A program made the position numbers and the translations under genes. From the NCBI GenBank assembly GCA_039111635.1, contig JBCAQO010000013.1:744001-808000 (forward strand): a stretch of DNA of 64,000 bases, in the 5' to 3' direction. The notes under the pieces were generated by a model. The model was not told the DNA's origin. It did not search any database and saw nothing but the letters and a program-made list of their open reading frames with translations. Positions 10,487 through 20,955 of this stretch are shown piece by piece. The DNA comes from Heterobasidion occidentale. Taxonomy: Eukaryota; Basidiomycota; Agaricomycetes; Russulales; Bondarzewiaceae. Each line of letters begins with the position of its first letter. Position 1 is the stretch's first letter.

Positions 10487-11017
10487 TGTTGAGCGCAGTG
10501 AGAATGAAGCGACTGGCACAGAGAGAGTGCCAAAAAGAAGCTCTATAACGACAGGACTGTGGTCCAGAGGGTAAGAGTCTGAAGTAGATACAAAGAACAG
10601 AAGGGAGCGCACCTGTGGTCCAGAGGGTAAGAGTCTGAAGAAAGAATCGCCCTCGGACCACGGGTATTTAAGCTACAGAGAACAATAAGAAACGAAAAAG
10701 GAAGGTATGACATCAACGGGTCATTAGAGGTGGTCCACCTTACAAAGCGGTCAAAGGCTCCACCTGGAGGTCGGTCCGGAGTGTCAATGACATCACACAG
10801 GACCGCCTCAGGCGGCTAACCCGGTGAAACAACTGAAACAAAGTGAGACAAGGTGGAAACAAAGTGAGACAGTCCAAAAGGAGAAAGAAAGCAATATACC
10901 CGCTCTGGGAGTGGCTCTAGGGCCGCTCCCAGCTGCAGAGGCGAGTAATCAATGAGTCCCATAGGTGGCACGCATGTGGCACCCATGCCACATCAACCAG
11001 AACGGCCACAAACAACA
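10487..11017 (-). repeat. 3' LTR of copia element B (B1)
   Basis: On the plus strand it reads TGTTGAGCGCAG to ACAAACAACA; the copia coding strand is minus, so this is the 3' LTR. It carries the 56-bp internal duplication (two copies of a GTGGTCCAGAGGG unit) seen in the long B LTRs. Confidence 0.9.
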
Positions 11018-11060
11018 CACCCTCCTGATTGCACGCCTCTAGAGCGTCCAAAACACCCTC

Positions 11061-14000
11061 CTAATGCGGCAGATCCTCCAGTCCCATCAAGCTGCAGCAA
11101 ATCTTCACCTTCTCAGGTGGAACAGCCTTCGTCAGGATGTCCGCAGCGTTCTCCGCAGTAGGAATGTAGGCTGGCGCAATCACACCAGCCTCTACCTGGT
11201 CCCTGAGCCAAAAGAAACGAAGATCGAGATGCTTCATGCGCCCATGGTGCTCTGGATTCTTGCTAACTGCAACGGGCCGACTGGTTATCAACGCGGAGAA
11301 TCGACGGCTCAGAGAGGGAGTAGCCAAGTTCAGTTAGCAAATTGCGCATCCAGACGATCTCCCGGCCCGCATCAACGGCAGCAATGAATTCTGCCTCTGT
11401 GGTCGACTGTGCAACGAGTCCCTGGAGCTTGGAGCTCCAGCTGATCGCTCCAGAGCCAATGCGCAGCACATATCCACTGGTGGACCGTCCGTTGTCAGGG
11501 TTGCCTGCATGATCAGCATCACAGAACGAGGTGAAGAGCTCCTTGGAGTCAGTGGGGCCATAGACGAGTCGATAATCCAGGGTGCCTCTCAGGTAGCGAA
11601 ACAAATGCTTCACTGCCTTCCAGTGCCCAATCCCAGGATTCGAGTTGAAACGGCATAGGACAGAGACCGTGTGGGTGATGTCAGGACGAGTGGCGAGTGC
11701 AAGGAACAGCAGGGAACCAACAGCAGAGATATAGGGAACCTTCTTCATGTACTCCTTGTCCTCAGTCGATACAGGGGCCATGGAGACAGAGAGATTGGTG
11801 CCAGGGACCATGGGAGTCTTCACAGGGGTCGAGTCGGCCTGTCCGTAACGCTCCAGCATGTCTAGGATGTACTGGCGCTGGGAGAGCATCAGGCGACGAT
11901 TCGCGCGATCCCTGGCAATTTCTATCCCAAGAAGAGCGGTGGTGGGTCCCAAATCGCGAAGCTTGAACGACCTAGAGAGCTCAACAACAAGATCATCGAG
12001 CAGGGACAGGGAATTCGACGCAAAAGTGCAGTCATCTACAAAGACTGGCAGAATGACCTTGACCTGATCCTTGGCATAGACATAGATGCTGTTGTCAGAG
12101 TAGATCGCCTTGAATCCCATGCGCTCCAGTGCCGCCTTGAGCTTCTTGTACCACAGCCGACTCGCCTGCTTCAGCCCATACAAGCCCTTCATCAAGCGAC
12201 ACACCATCTCAGGTCCTCCCTGCTCAAATCCTTCAGGCTGCTCCATATACACCACAGTGTCCAGATCACCATTGATAAACGCATGGGAGATGTCCACAGA
12301 GCGCAGGTGAAAGTCCTCGAGGGCAGAGAGAGCAAGGATGGCACGAATGGCTGCAAACTTGGCTGTGGGGGCGAATGTCTCGAAATAATCAAACCCAGGC
12401 GCTGACTGAAGCCCTTGGCGACGAGACGAGCCTTGTAGCGTTCGACAGAGCCATCCGTGTTGTGCTTCACCTTGAAAACCCAACGAGAACCAATCGCCTT
12501 GCAGCCCTCAGGGAGTGGAACAATGTCCCAGGTGCGATTCCGAGCATGCGCCTCCATCTCTTCCTCTGCCGCCTTCTGCCACTCATCTGCATCAGGGCGC
12601 TTCATTGCCTGACGATACGTCGACGGCTCAGCCTTTTCTGTACCAGAGGTGAACAGGGCACGCTCGACTTCAGCCAGAAATGCGTCCTCAACAATGGGTT
12701 CCATCTCTGCATCTCCAGAAGCATCAGGGGCGTCCTGAGCGGAGTCCGAATGAGCATCATCGTCTCCAGGCAGCGTCCTAAGCTTCCACCATTCACCAGG
12801 AGCGCGACGAGTGCGAGTAGAGCGTCGAGTGACAGATGGACCTGGTTCAGGGGTGGCAGAGCGATTCCTAGAGCGTGTTCTGAGAGCAGGAGGTGGTGCT
12901 GGAATGACAGGAGGGGGAGCATCAGGAGGGACAACAACAGGAGCAAGAGGTGGAGGAGGTGCTGGGTCTGCCACAGGATGATCCTGATCAATGGGAGCGT
13001 CTTCCAGGTGACCAGCAGGAGGAGGAGCATCTGCTTCCCCCCCCAGAACCGGCACCGGATCAACATCTGCATCCCAAAGACTGAACAGAGACGAAGGAGG
13101 AGGGGTGGCAGACTGGGTGTTAGCATCAAAGTGGCGAGTCCCAGGAAAGAATCGCTCATCAAAGTCTGCCCTTTCCGAAATGATGACCTTCCGAGTCGCA
13201 GGATTGTAGAACTTCCACGCCTTGTAGCCATCAGGGTACCCAATAAACACGCACTTCTCCATATGCGATCCAAATCCATCCCTTTTGTCCCTCTGCACAT
13301 GCACATAAGCCAAGCAGCCCCAGACCCGCAAGTGCGAAACATCTGGTTTCTTTCCATGGACCATCTCAAATGGCGTCTTGCCCTTCAGGGTAGATGTCCA
13401 GAGTCGATTCCAGACGTGCACATAAGCGGCAAGAGCCTCGCCCCAGAAAACAAGCGGCAAACGCGATTCAGAGAGCATGGCAGTGAGGGCCTCCATGATG
13501 GTGCGATTGGCACGCTCTGCCACGCCGTTCTGCTGTGGCCGATTGCGCGCCGTGTGCCTCCTAGTGATCCCATGCTCCAAACAAAACGAGTCCCAGGCAT
13601 TAGACATGTACTCTCCTCCCTTGTCATCCTGCAGAGCCAAAATGCGCTGTCCAGTCAGGTTCTCCACATAGGCCTTGTAGCGCTTGAAGGCCTCAAACGC
13701 GTCGCTCTTCAAGCGCAGGACATAGACCACCTTGAGCTTGGTGAACTCATCAATGAAGGTGATCCAGTAGCGCATTCCAGAGTGAGTGGCAACAGGGAGA
13801 GGACCATGGAGATCAGAGTGGACGAGTTCAAGCGGTTTGGAGGTGATAGAGCCAGTGGAGGGGAAGGGGTGAGCGTGCATCTTGCCAGAGAGACAGGGCT
13901 CGCACACAGGGTCAGGCTGCACGTCCGAATCGAGCTGTAGACCAGTAACGAGTCGTTCCTTCACCATTTTCTGTACCCCAGCATGGTGGTGGTGACAGAG

Positions 14001-14680
14001 ACGACGATGCCACAGGGACCAATCGAGAGGGAGAGTAGAAGCGGCACCAGCAGACTGCAAAACAACGGTGGAGGTGGTCCCTTGGAGATAAGCGTTGTTG
14101 GAACCATCAGGAACGATCGCCATAAACCACACTGCACCGTCCCAGGAGAAATGCATCGAAGATCCTTCTATTAGCACAGAGAAGTGCTTGTGCTGAGTCA
14201 AATACAGCACAGACAGGAGATTACAACCAAGATCAGGGACATGCAGGACGTTTGAGAACTCCACAGACTGTGCCCTCTTGCCTCCAACGACCGGATTGAA
14301 CACCACAGTCCCAACACCAGCAGAGTAGATGACAGACGAGTCTGCAAGACGAATCGGGACGACGAAGGGACGATAGTTGCGAAGCCAGTGGCGATGGGGT
14401 GTCATATGAGAGGTCGCACCTGTGTCCGCGTTCCAATCGAGGTCAGTGACGAGTGAGGGGGCTGCGGACGAAGGGGATGGAGCAGGGGAACGAAAACTTG
14501 CATTGCCTGCAAACTGCATGGGACCAGAGACTTCAGGGGCCTGAACCGAGTGGGCCTGCTGTGGCTTGGACTTCTTCAGCTCCTCATTGATCCTCTTGAA
14601 GCACCTGTCATCAGTGTGGCCAGTGGCACCGCAGAAATCGCACTTGTACTGCTTCCTAGGTGGCCTGGAACGTCTGTAGG
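11061..14680 (-). pseudogene. Copia gag knuckle and pol: protease, integrase, RT, RNase H
   Basis: The first recognisable codons, near 14650, encode CDFCGATGHTDDRC, a gag knuckle; the rest of gag is absent. Protease follows with WNADTGATSHM. Integrase has HRRLCHHHH and CEPCLSGK (zinc finger), then HSDLHGPL, LQDDKGGEY and NGVAERANRT as the DDE residues. A Pro-rich linker leads to the RT with the FVDD box, then RNase H with FCDADHAG and STTEAEF. One base is missing at about 12393-12400, in the RT N-terminus, and a second shift lies near 11265-11280, close to the C-terminus. All catalytic residues I looked for are present, so the element is young. Confidence 0.92.
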
Positions 14681-14832
14681 AGGTGGAGGAAGAGGAGGAG
14701 GATGAAGGAAAGGCAGGGAAAGCAATGGGGAAGATGTGGCAGCAAAGAGGTGTGGCCAGAAAGGTGTGGCACAGCAGATGGGAGACCAGAAAGTGTCGAT
14801 AAAACGATGTAGAGCAAAGTCGCTAGAGCGCA

Positions 14833-14844
14833 GGGCCCATAACC
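14833..14844 (-). promoter_or_regulatory. Primer-binding site, half tRNA-iMet type (element B)
   Basis: The plus strand reads GGGCCCATAACC directly against the LTR start at 14845; on the coding strand this is GGTTATGGGCCC, complementary to the initiator tRNA-Met anticodon arm. It proves that the right-hand LTR is the 5' LTR. Confidence 0.88.
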
Positions 14845-15375
14845 TGTTGAACGCAGTGACAATGAAGCGACTGGCACACAGAGAGTGCCAAAAGAAAGCT
14901 CTATAACGACAGGACTGTGGTCCAGAGGGTAAGAGTCTAAAGTAGATACAAAGAACAGAAGGGAGCGCACCTGTGGTCCAGAGGGTAAGAGTCTGAAGAA
15001 AGAATCGCCCTCGGACCACGGGTATTTAAGCTACAGAGAACAATAAGAAACGAAATAGGAAGGTATGACATCAACGGGTCATTACAGGTGGTCCACCTTC
15101 CAAAGCGGTCAAAAGCTCCACCTGGAGGTCGGTCCGGAGTGTCAATGACATCACACAGGACCGCCTCAGGCGGCTAACCCGGTGAAACAACTGAAACAAA
15201 GTGAGACAAGGTGGAAACAAAGTGAGACAGTCCAAAAGGAGAAAGAAAGCAATATACCCGCTCTGGGAGTGGCTCTAGGGCCGCTCCCAGCTGCAGAGGC
15301 GAGTAATCAATGAGTCCCATAGGTGGCACGCATGTGGCACCCATGCCACATCAACCAGAACGGCCACAAACAACA
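14845..15375 (-). repeat. 5' LTR of copia element B (B2)
   Basis: Reads TGTTGAACGCAG to ACAAACAACA on the plus strand. Adjacent to the primer site. On the coding strand a TTAAATACC stretch before a CCGAGGGCG segment may serve as TATA element. Confidence 0.9.
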
Positions 15376-15470
15376 ACCCGGCCTAGCCTGAGCCTAACTA
15401 TCCGGTAACCCAAACATTGGGCCTGGGTTACTATTTGTTTAAGCCTAAGCCCAGCCTGAAAGCCCGGGCA
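15376..15470. repeat. hAT left subterminal repeats
   Basis: Clustered GCCTAGCC, GAGCCTAA, AAGCCTAAGCCCAGCC and GCCCGGGC motifs, similar in reverse complement to 20000-20121. Such GC-rich repeats at the ends are the usual transposase binding sites of hAT elements; that role is inferred. Confidence 0.6.
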
Positions 15471-15593
15471 TTTTGTGTACATATTACAAATCAATTTCCT
15501 TATAAGTCACGAAATATAGTTTAGAACACTACCGGACATGTGTCATATTGTCCTGAGTGGCTAATCTGTTGTTAATTATCTATTCTTGCATAA

Positions 15594-15990
15594 ATGGCAG
15601 CTTTTTCAACTTTTCAGCCAGCTGCCAGCACTGTCACTGCTCGCCCAGCAAGGAAGATCACACTCTCAGAGCAAGTCTCTGGTGCCAACAATGCTGCTTT
15701 TGGCAATGCAGAGGAAACACCTTATCAACCTCATCGGAGAGTTGCTATGGAGGAAGTTGGGAATGGTCTTGATATTGAATCAAAATATGACCCTCTTTCA
15801 ATGACCCCAGTGGAAAATGGATTATCAGATGAGGAGGGTGATGATCAGTCCAATAATTGCTTAACTGGTTCTAGTCTAGGCAAAAAAGTCTCTCATTGGT
15901 GCAGAGGGATAGGGATTGGGTGCAGTTGGTTGTATGATGATGTGTGGGACTGGTTGTGCCTGGGGCACAGTATGCCCGAGTGGGGCATGC
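15594..15990 (+). pseudogene. hAT ORF N-terminal region
   Basis: Starts MAAFSTFQPAASTVTARPAR and continues through an acidic region (GLSDEEGDDQSNN). The BED-type zinc finger expected next is not recognisable; the frame runs on into unrelated Trp/Gly-rich residues. The start is the first ATG after the subterminal repeats. Assignment rests on position before the transposase. Confidence 0.45.
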
Positions 15991-16059
15991 ACAATGTCAA
16001 GTTCAGCCCTGCGGGACCAGGTAGGCATGAGGTCATGATATTCACAGAGGTGCGTTACT

Positions 16060-16860
16060 GCTCTATCTTCATCTTTTTTCTCTCCCTCATCCACAGAACA
16101 CGTCACGCGTGGAGGCTCCTTTTGCCTCCGCAAACCGCTCCGCCTCCGCCTCACCATCACTTCACACCCACGTGGCCACCCCTATTGTGCTCAATGCCCC
16201 GCCCACCTTTGCCTGCGCCGCCTAAGCTTGCAGAAGGTACTAAACGGGGAGCAGAGAATGTACATATTCTGGGACTCCAAGGGGTGGGACAAGGAGTACA
16301 CAGAGATGATGGTGCTGTACGGGGACCTTAGGAAGAAAAGCTAGCCAGTGTTTGCACCCAGTATTGGGCTACAGCTAAATATGCCCCCACCATGCTTGAT
16401 GCCCCACTATCCTCTGCCTGCGCAGCATGAGCTCCTCTGCCTGCGGCCACTCCCACTGCGCTCGATGCCCCACACTCCTCCACCTGCAGCCACCCCCACC
16501 ATGCTCAATGCCCCGAGCTCCTCCACCTCACCATCCCCACACACATGCATGGCCACCCCCACTGTGCTTGATTCCCTACTCACCTCTGCCCATGCAGCCC
16601 AAGTTCATCTGCCTGTGGCCACCCCCACCTTGCGCAACACCCTGCCCACCTCTGCTGTTCCTCAATTGCTCCAAGGCAACTTCCAATCAGGGGTCTGCCC
16701 GCACGCACCCACACCGTCTTTTTCAAACTCAATGCAACCCCATTGCCATGGCAGTTGCCTCCCTGCTCAACAAGCCTATGATCACATGCAGGGTCAGTAG
16801 TGCCGTCGATGAGTGGCTTTGGGAGGAGCGCATTGAGGTGGCAGTAAGCAGCATGGGCGG
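16060..16860 (+). repeat. Cys/Pro-rich degenerate tandem repeats inside hAT
   Basis: Irregular units around GCCACCCCCAC, ATGCTCAATGCCC and GAGCTCCTCTGCC repeat through this block; a related block lies at 17560-17720. All three plus frames give Pro/Thr/Cys-rich peptides, so coding status is unclear. An intron-like GTGCGT...CCACAG spans about 16051-16098. Confidence 0.55.
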
Positions 16861-17249
16861 GTGAGCGTCAATTGTAGCGTGTTTGCCATCTGCACTTGAC
16901 TGTCAACTGCCTACGCCAGACGCAGACCGCTAGACCCAGTGTGTAGGCAGAGGACACATTTTGAAGAGATCACGGGGTATCTGGGGCTCAGTCTTGTAAG
17001 AGATGAGGATATTTGTTAGTATTGATGCTGGCCTGTCAGTGACGCACCTGTTTTTCAGAGCCAGCCGAGTATCATGTGCACTTGAGGCACAAACTTAGTC
17101 TACTCCTTGGTGTCAAGTTTAAAAAGTTCTCGATGGATATGTATGACAAGCTTCTGCAACAAAAGGGAAATGGCAAGGGAAATGCATGTGTGTACTGCTT
17201 TGGTCTCTTGCTCATGATGGATGTTTGTTGAATGTGTAACTAAATTACA

Positions 17250-17400
17250 GCCTTTGTTCCCCATCTACCTTACCGAGACGAGTTCTACCACAAGTGCCTG
17301 AGCCAACGTCACTCGCTTTTGGACCTAGGAGAGTCCACATTTGCAGATTTGGCAAGCGATGTCTGTTATGAACTCTTGAGGCGCCACCCAGAGATTAAGG
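17250..17400 (+). other. Exon-like segment resembling a Spa2 homology repeat
   Basis: After an acceptor-like TAAATTACAG the frame reads PYRDEFYHKCLSQ, then LLDLGESTFADLASDVCYELLRRH. The L-x-x-L-x-x-x-x-F-x-x-L-x-x-D-V-x-x-E-L-x-R-R pattern recalls the Spa2/GIT SHD motif of fungal polarity proteins. It is not part of any hAT transposase I know. If right, it is a captured host exon. The match is by memory of the pattern only. Confidence 0.35.
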
Positions 17401-17559
17401 CTCAGATGTGTCTGTACCCACCTCTTTTTGAAGTTCTTTTAGGACTGAGTAGGTTTGCAGACTGCCAAATATATGTTTGATGGGTCAGTCTCTGGCAACA
17501 ACAGCTGGGAGAGCTTGCACTCCCTTTGTGCATCTAGAAAGAGCACATCTTCATTGCTT

Positions 17560-17720
17560 GCCCTGCTCTCCTCTGCCCACACAGTACGAGCTCCTCTGCC
17601 TATGGCCACCCCCACCATGCTCAATACCCAGAGCTCCTCTGCCTCACCATCCCCACATGCACACGTGGCCACCACCCTACCCACCTCTGTGCATGTGCCC
17701 CCTTCACTGCACTGCTGACA
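17560..17720 (+). repeat. Second Pro-rich repeat block in hAT
   Basis: Shares runs such as GAGCTCCTCTGCC, GCCACCCCCACCATGCTCAAT and CTCACCATCCCCACA with 16430-16560. The order of units is the same, so it is a duplicated segment, not chance low complexity. Confidence 0.6.
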
Positions 17721-18234
17721 CCTGCACACTTTGCCGCATCCCTCACATATGCCACACTTCTTGGTCTCACTTTGGCATGTCTCTCATATATGCCATGCCA
17801 CTCAGTCTCGCAATGCGCTCGCTCCTCAGGTGCTGGGAGACACAGGCACCCCTCGCAGTGAAAATTGTCTACACTAGCCACTTGATACCCGCCATTCTGT
17901 CTGCGTGTGCAACACTTGATGCTTGCCGCCTTGCTGCCTCATAGTCAACCTCATCCACACTAAATGTGCCAGCATGGCCAGGCATTTAACGCACACTGCA
18001 TTGTCTGTATGTGCCCCTCTTGACAATCACGGCCTCACAGCCCCCCTCATCCACTTCTAAATGGCCAGCGCAGCTCGGCACTCAACTCTAGCTGTGTTGT
18101 CTGCACACACACACCACACACACCACAGTCCATGACAGCTTGAATTAACTACGCACTACATGGCAGGACTATTTTCTGCTCTTTTCCTGTTGCTATCATG
18201 CTCATTACACATGCTAACTTTAATGTGCATTTAG

Positions 18235-19960
18235 GTGCTTGGCCCATATCATCAACCTAATGACCCAGGTGATGCTCAAGACCCAAAGCAAGTTCAAATA
18301 TTATGACTTGCACAACTGAAGCCCATTTTCTAGGCCAAGGGGATCGTGACAAGGTCAGCAAGATACGTACAATCAGCGTAAAGGTGCACCATTTTACAAT
18401 GTTGTTTGTTGAACAGCATCTATCAACTTTATAGTTCAAATCCTCGAGCACACACAAGGAACTCTTCAAGAAAATTCAAGTTGATGCAGATGAGATAACA
18501 ATGGCACTCGGGCTCTTGCTTAACATGCCGGTTTGGTGGTCATCAACCCACTAGATGTTAATCCATGCATATAAGCTCTGAAAAGTGAGTTGAAGTCCAT
18601 ACCATCCTAAAACATGCAATGGCACTGAGGGTTTATCAATGCCATGATATAGGCCATTGACATATTTGTGCATGAGCTGGAAATCCAGGAAACAAGCTGA
18701 GAAAATAAATAAAAAACTGTGGTGGCTCCAACTTAATAAAACAGAGTGGAACCGTGTCAAGATCTTCATCTCTCTGCTTTTGGTGAGCCATTTCTTGGTA
18801 CTCAGCAGTCCACTCAACTATATCTCACATAACTTTAGATTGCAGATGATGCCTAGCAAGAGTTCTCATCAAAAGCATATCCATTGCTGTCTAATGCCAT
18901 ACCGGCACTCGAGGCCATGCATCGCAAATGGAGCAAGCACCACAATGATCCTGTGTATGTGCTGTTTTATGAAGCACTTGTGGCCACACTCAATATAGTC
19001 AAGGAATATTATGAGCTTACCTCCAACAGCAGTGCGTACATTATGGCAATGGGTATACCTTCTTGTTTCTTCTCTAGTCTCAAAATTAATCATCTCGCTA
19101 ACAGTGCTTGATCCTGAACAAAAGCTATTGTACTTCAAGAAACACTGGGTTGATGAGTATGATAATGTTGTAAAGATGATAAAAGGCATTGTAAGTGCAA
19201 TACTTTCGTTTTTATTCTAATTTTTAACTGAATACATTGCATAGTTCCGAGAGTAGTACATGGAGATGTTTCTGATGGTGCACTAGTGCCTAATCAAGAT
19301 GATGGTGGCCAGTGTACATCTCAGAAACTTCAACAACTCATGGCTGACTCTGATGATGATGATTTGCTGTTATCTTGGATGAGTTCTTTAGATACAATGT
19401 CAGGTAAGGATCCATTCATTAACATATGATACAAGCACTTCTAACACAGTACTAGGTTGGGAGCAGGACTTTAACAAGTATATCAATGCAGAGCAAGAAG
19501 AAATACTAGGTGATATCAGTTATTGAGTGGTAGGGGGTAAGCAATCTCTATTCAGTCAGAGGATCTCAGCTCAACTTCTTATAGATCAACACATATCAGT
19601 ATCCTGTATGGGCTTCTCTTGCACGAGACTATTTGGCAATCATAGCCTCTTTAGTTTCAAGCAAGTGTGTGCTTTCAAGTGTAGGTATCACAATCACAAA
19701 GCACCGCAATCGCCTGAAGGGTGATATTGTGGAAGCATTGCAGGTATTGAAGCACGTAATCAAAAAAGATGTTTCAATTCATAAGCAAGGTCCTTCACTT
19801 TTGCTTGAGAAGTCTCTTCTCCTAGCAGAGAAGGAGACGGAGAAAGCAGTTAAAGGTATTCACCTTTGACAATAGGACCAGTCTGTGGTCCTTGATTTAG
19901 AGTTGGACACTGATTGTGAGGATTTGGATGGACAAGTGCCTGATGATGAATAAATATCTC
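18235..19960 (+). pseudogene. hAT transposase catalytic and hATC domains
   Basis: Segments in order: CLAHIINLMTQVML (18238 on), LLNMPVWWSSTH (18510 on), NAIPALEAMHRKWSKHHNDP (18890 on), EYYELTSNSSAYIMAM, LDPEQKLLYFKKHW, and the hATC block YPVWASLARDYLAIIAS...GITITKHRNRLKGDIVEAL (19600-19745). Two introns are still readable: 19053-19104 (52 bp, GTATAC...ACAG, splitting a Val codon) and 19191-19244 (54 bp, GTAAGT...ATAG). Many stops and frameshifts make it inactive. The acidic LMADSDDDDLLLSW segment near 19340 is also typical of the family. Confidence 0.85.
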
Positions 19961-19999
19961 GAGTATATACAGATTTTAAAGAAATTTTGGTTTGTAGAG

Positions 20000-20121
20000 A
20001 AAACCCAGGCTTGAGCCCAAGCCCATTAGGTAGGCTAATGCCTTAGATTTTTACTTGCCCAAGCCCTTGAAAGCCTGGCCCAGCCCGTAGATATTGAGCC
20101 TAGCCCAAGCTTGGCTAACAC
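20000..20121. repeat. hAT right subterminal repeats and terminus
   Basis: Contains GAGCCCAAGCCC, GCCCAAGCCC, AGCCTGGCCCAGCCC and TAGCCCAAGCTTGG, mirror versions of the left-end motifs. The last bases TAGTGTTAGCCAAGC (minus strand) are my best guess for the terminal inverted repeat. Confidence 0.55.
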
Positions 20122-20344
20122 TATGTGTATCTAGTAGAAAGAATGGAGAGAGGGCTTAACAAGAAGAGGAAGATGGAATTTGATAGTGTGTACCCTCCAC
20201 CCAGAAATAAAGCTCAGGCAAAAGAAAAGCAGAGACTCAAGGATGAAAATTCAAAACCAACTGAAGTAACTAGAATTTCAGATAAAAGAGTTAGTCATCC
20301 TCAGAAGTAGAAGGGTAAGGAGCCAAAGAAGAGATGAGTCCAAT
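20122..20344 (+). pseudogene. Retroelement J, basic segment before protease
   Basis: An open stretch of 61 codons (MERGLNKKRKMEFDSVYPPP) rich in Lys/Arg. It is interrupted by LTR C2 and seems to continue at 20956 as another Lys/Arg-rich stretch. Position before the protease suggests the linker between nucleocapsid and protease. No knuckle is visible. Confidence 0.4.
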
Positions 20345-20955
20345 TATTATGACTTGACCGATTGGGGCCCTTTGAGGCCAGTCTATCCGACGGCCCAAGC
20401 ATCACATGCTAGGCGGCTCTACTACAGAGCGTACATCAAGGTATTCGGTATGTCCTTAGGAGCCGACTAGACCAATGGTTCTTCAAGACATCAGTAGAGG
20501 CTATATTGGAGGGACACAAGGTTCATGTGGAGATAAGAGAGGCATTCACATGCCATGGGCTTAGGGCTTATGGGTAAGCACCCTGTCGCACCTGGATGGA
20601 TTGGTGTGACTGGAGAAGTATAAGAGTAGACACCGGCTAAGAGAAACGGCAACCACAGCTTTCCTGGGATGGATACCCGGAAAAGCATACGGACTCTTCT
20701 CTAAACCCTATACAGTATATAAGGCCCATAGAATAGGCTGAGGATCTTCAGTCTATTCTCTTCATTATTACACAGTCCCCACACTGTGTACTTTGTTTGT
20801 TTGTATCTTTCTATATAGATACTTTGTTAAAACAATTATTATTCCCTCTGGTATCATTGTCTGATACCGTCGAGACTTCGTCCACTCCTCAGTCCACTGT
20901 GCGACCTAGGGAAGAACCTGTTACTCTTGGGTTACCAAACAAGCAGTTTATAACA
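20345..20955 (+). repeat. Solo LTR C2
   Basis: It starts TATTATGACTTGACC (TG changed to TA) and ends TTTATAACA, homologous to C1 along its length including the TATA box (TATATAAGG, 20716-20724). Flanks CCAAT (20340-20344) and TCAAT (20956-20960) are a 5-bp target duplication with one C/T difference. No internal sequence follows, so it is solo. Confidence 0.85.

Larger units (their letters stand above)
10487..15375 (-). mobile_element. Element B: copia retrotransposon with gag deletion
   Basis: A 4889-bp Ty1/copia element on the minus strand. LTRs are 10487-11017 and 14845-15375 (531 bp each), differing by roughly nine scattered changes and sharing a private variant (CCTCAGGCGG). The primer site is at 14833-14844; a purine-rich tract lies next to the 3' LTR on the minus strand (about 11018-11030). 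Pol order is protease, integrase, RT, RNase H as in copia. Two frameshifts break it, and nearly all gag is missing. The 5-bp flanks, CCAAT and ACCCG, do not match; the left flank is a family-C gag and the right flank a hAT transposon, which suggests recombination or deletion after insertion. Confidence 0.9.
15376..20121 (+). mobile_element. Decayed hAT DNA transposon
   Basis: Transposase fragments on the plus strand match the basidiomycete hAT family over the catalytic domain and the hATC dimerisation domain. The two ends carry inverted, GGCCC/GGGCC-rich subterminal repeats (15376-15470 and about 20000-20121). The right end finishes in TTGGCTAACACTA; the left end was cut or overwritten by copia B, so terminal repeats and an 8-bp duplication cannot be confirmed. 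16000-18000 holds material not usual for hAT. Confidence 0.8.

Noticed and set aside
12602..13369. 255-codon Leu-rich minus-strand frame
   Set aside because: It is the alternative frame of the Pro-rich linker of copia pol.
12375..13940. 521-codon plus-strand open frame
   Set aside because: It lies antisense to the copia integrase/RT, which has all catalytic motifs; the composition is a reflection of pol.
18100..18125. CA-rich microsatellite
   Set aside because: Very short and irregular; no sign of function.
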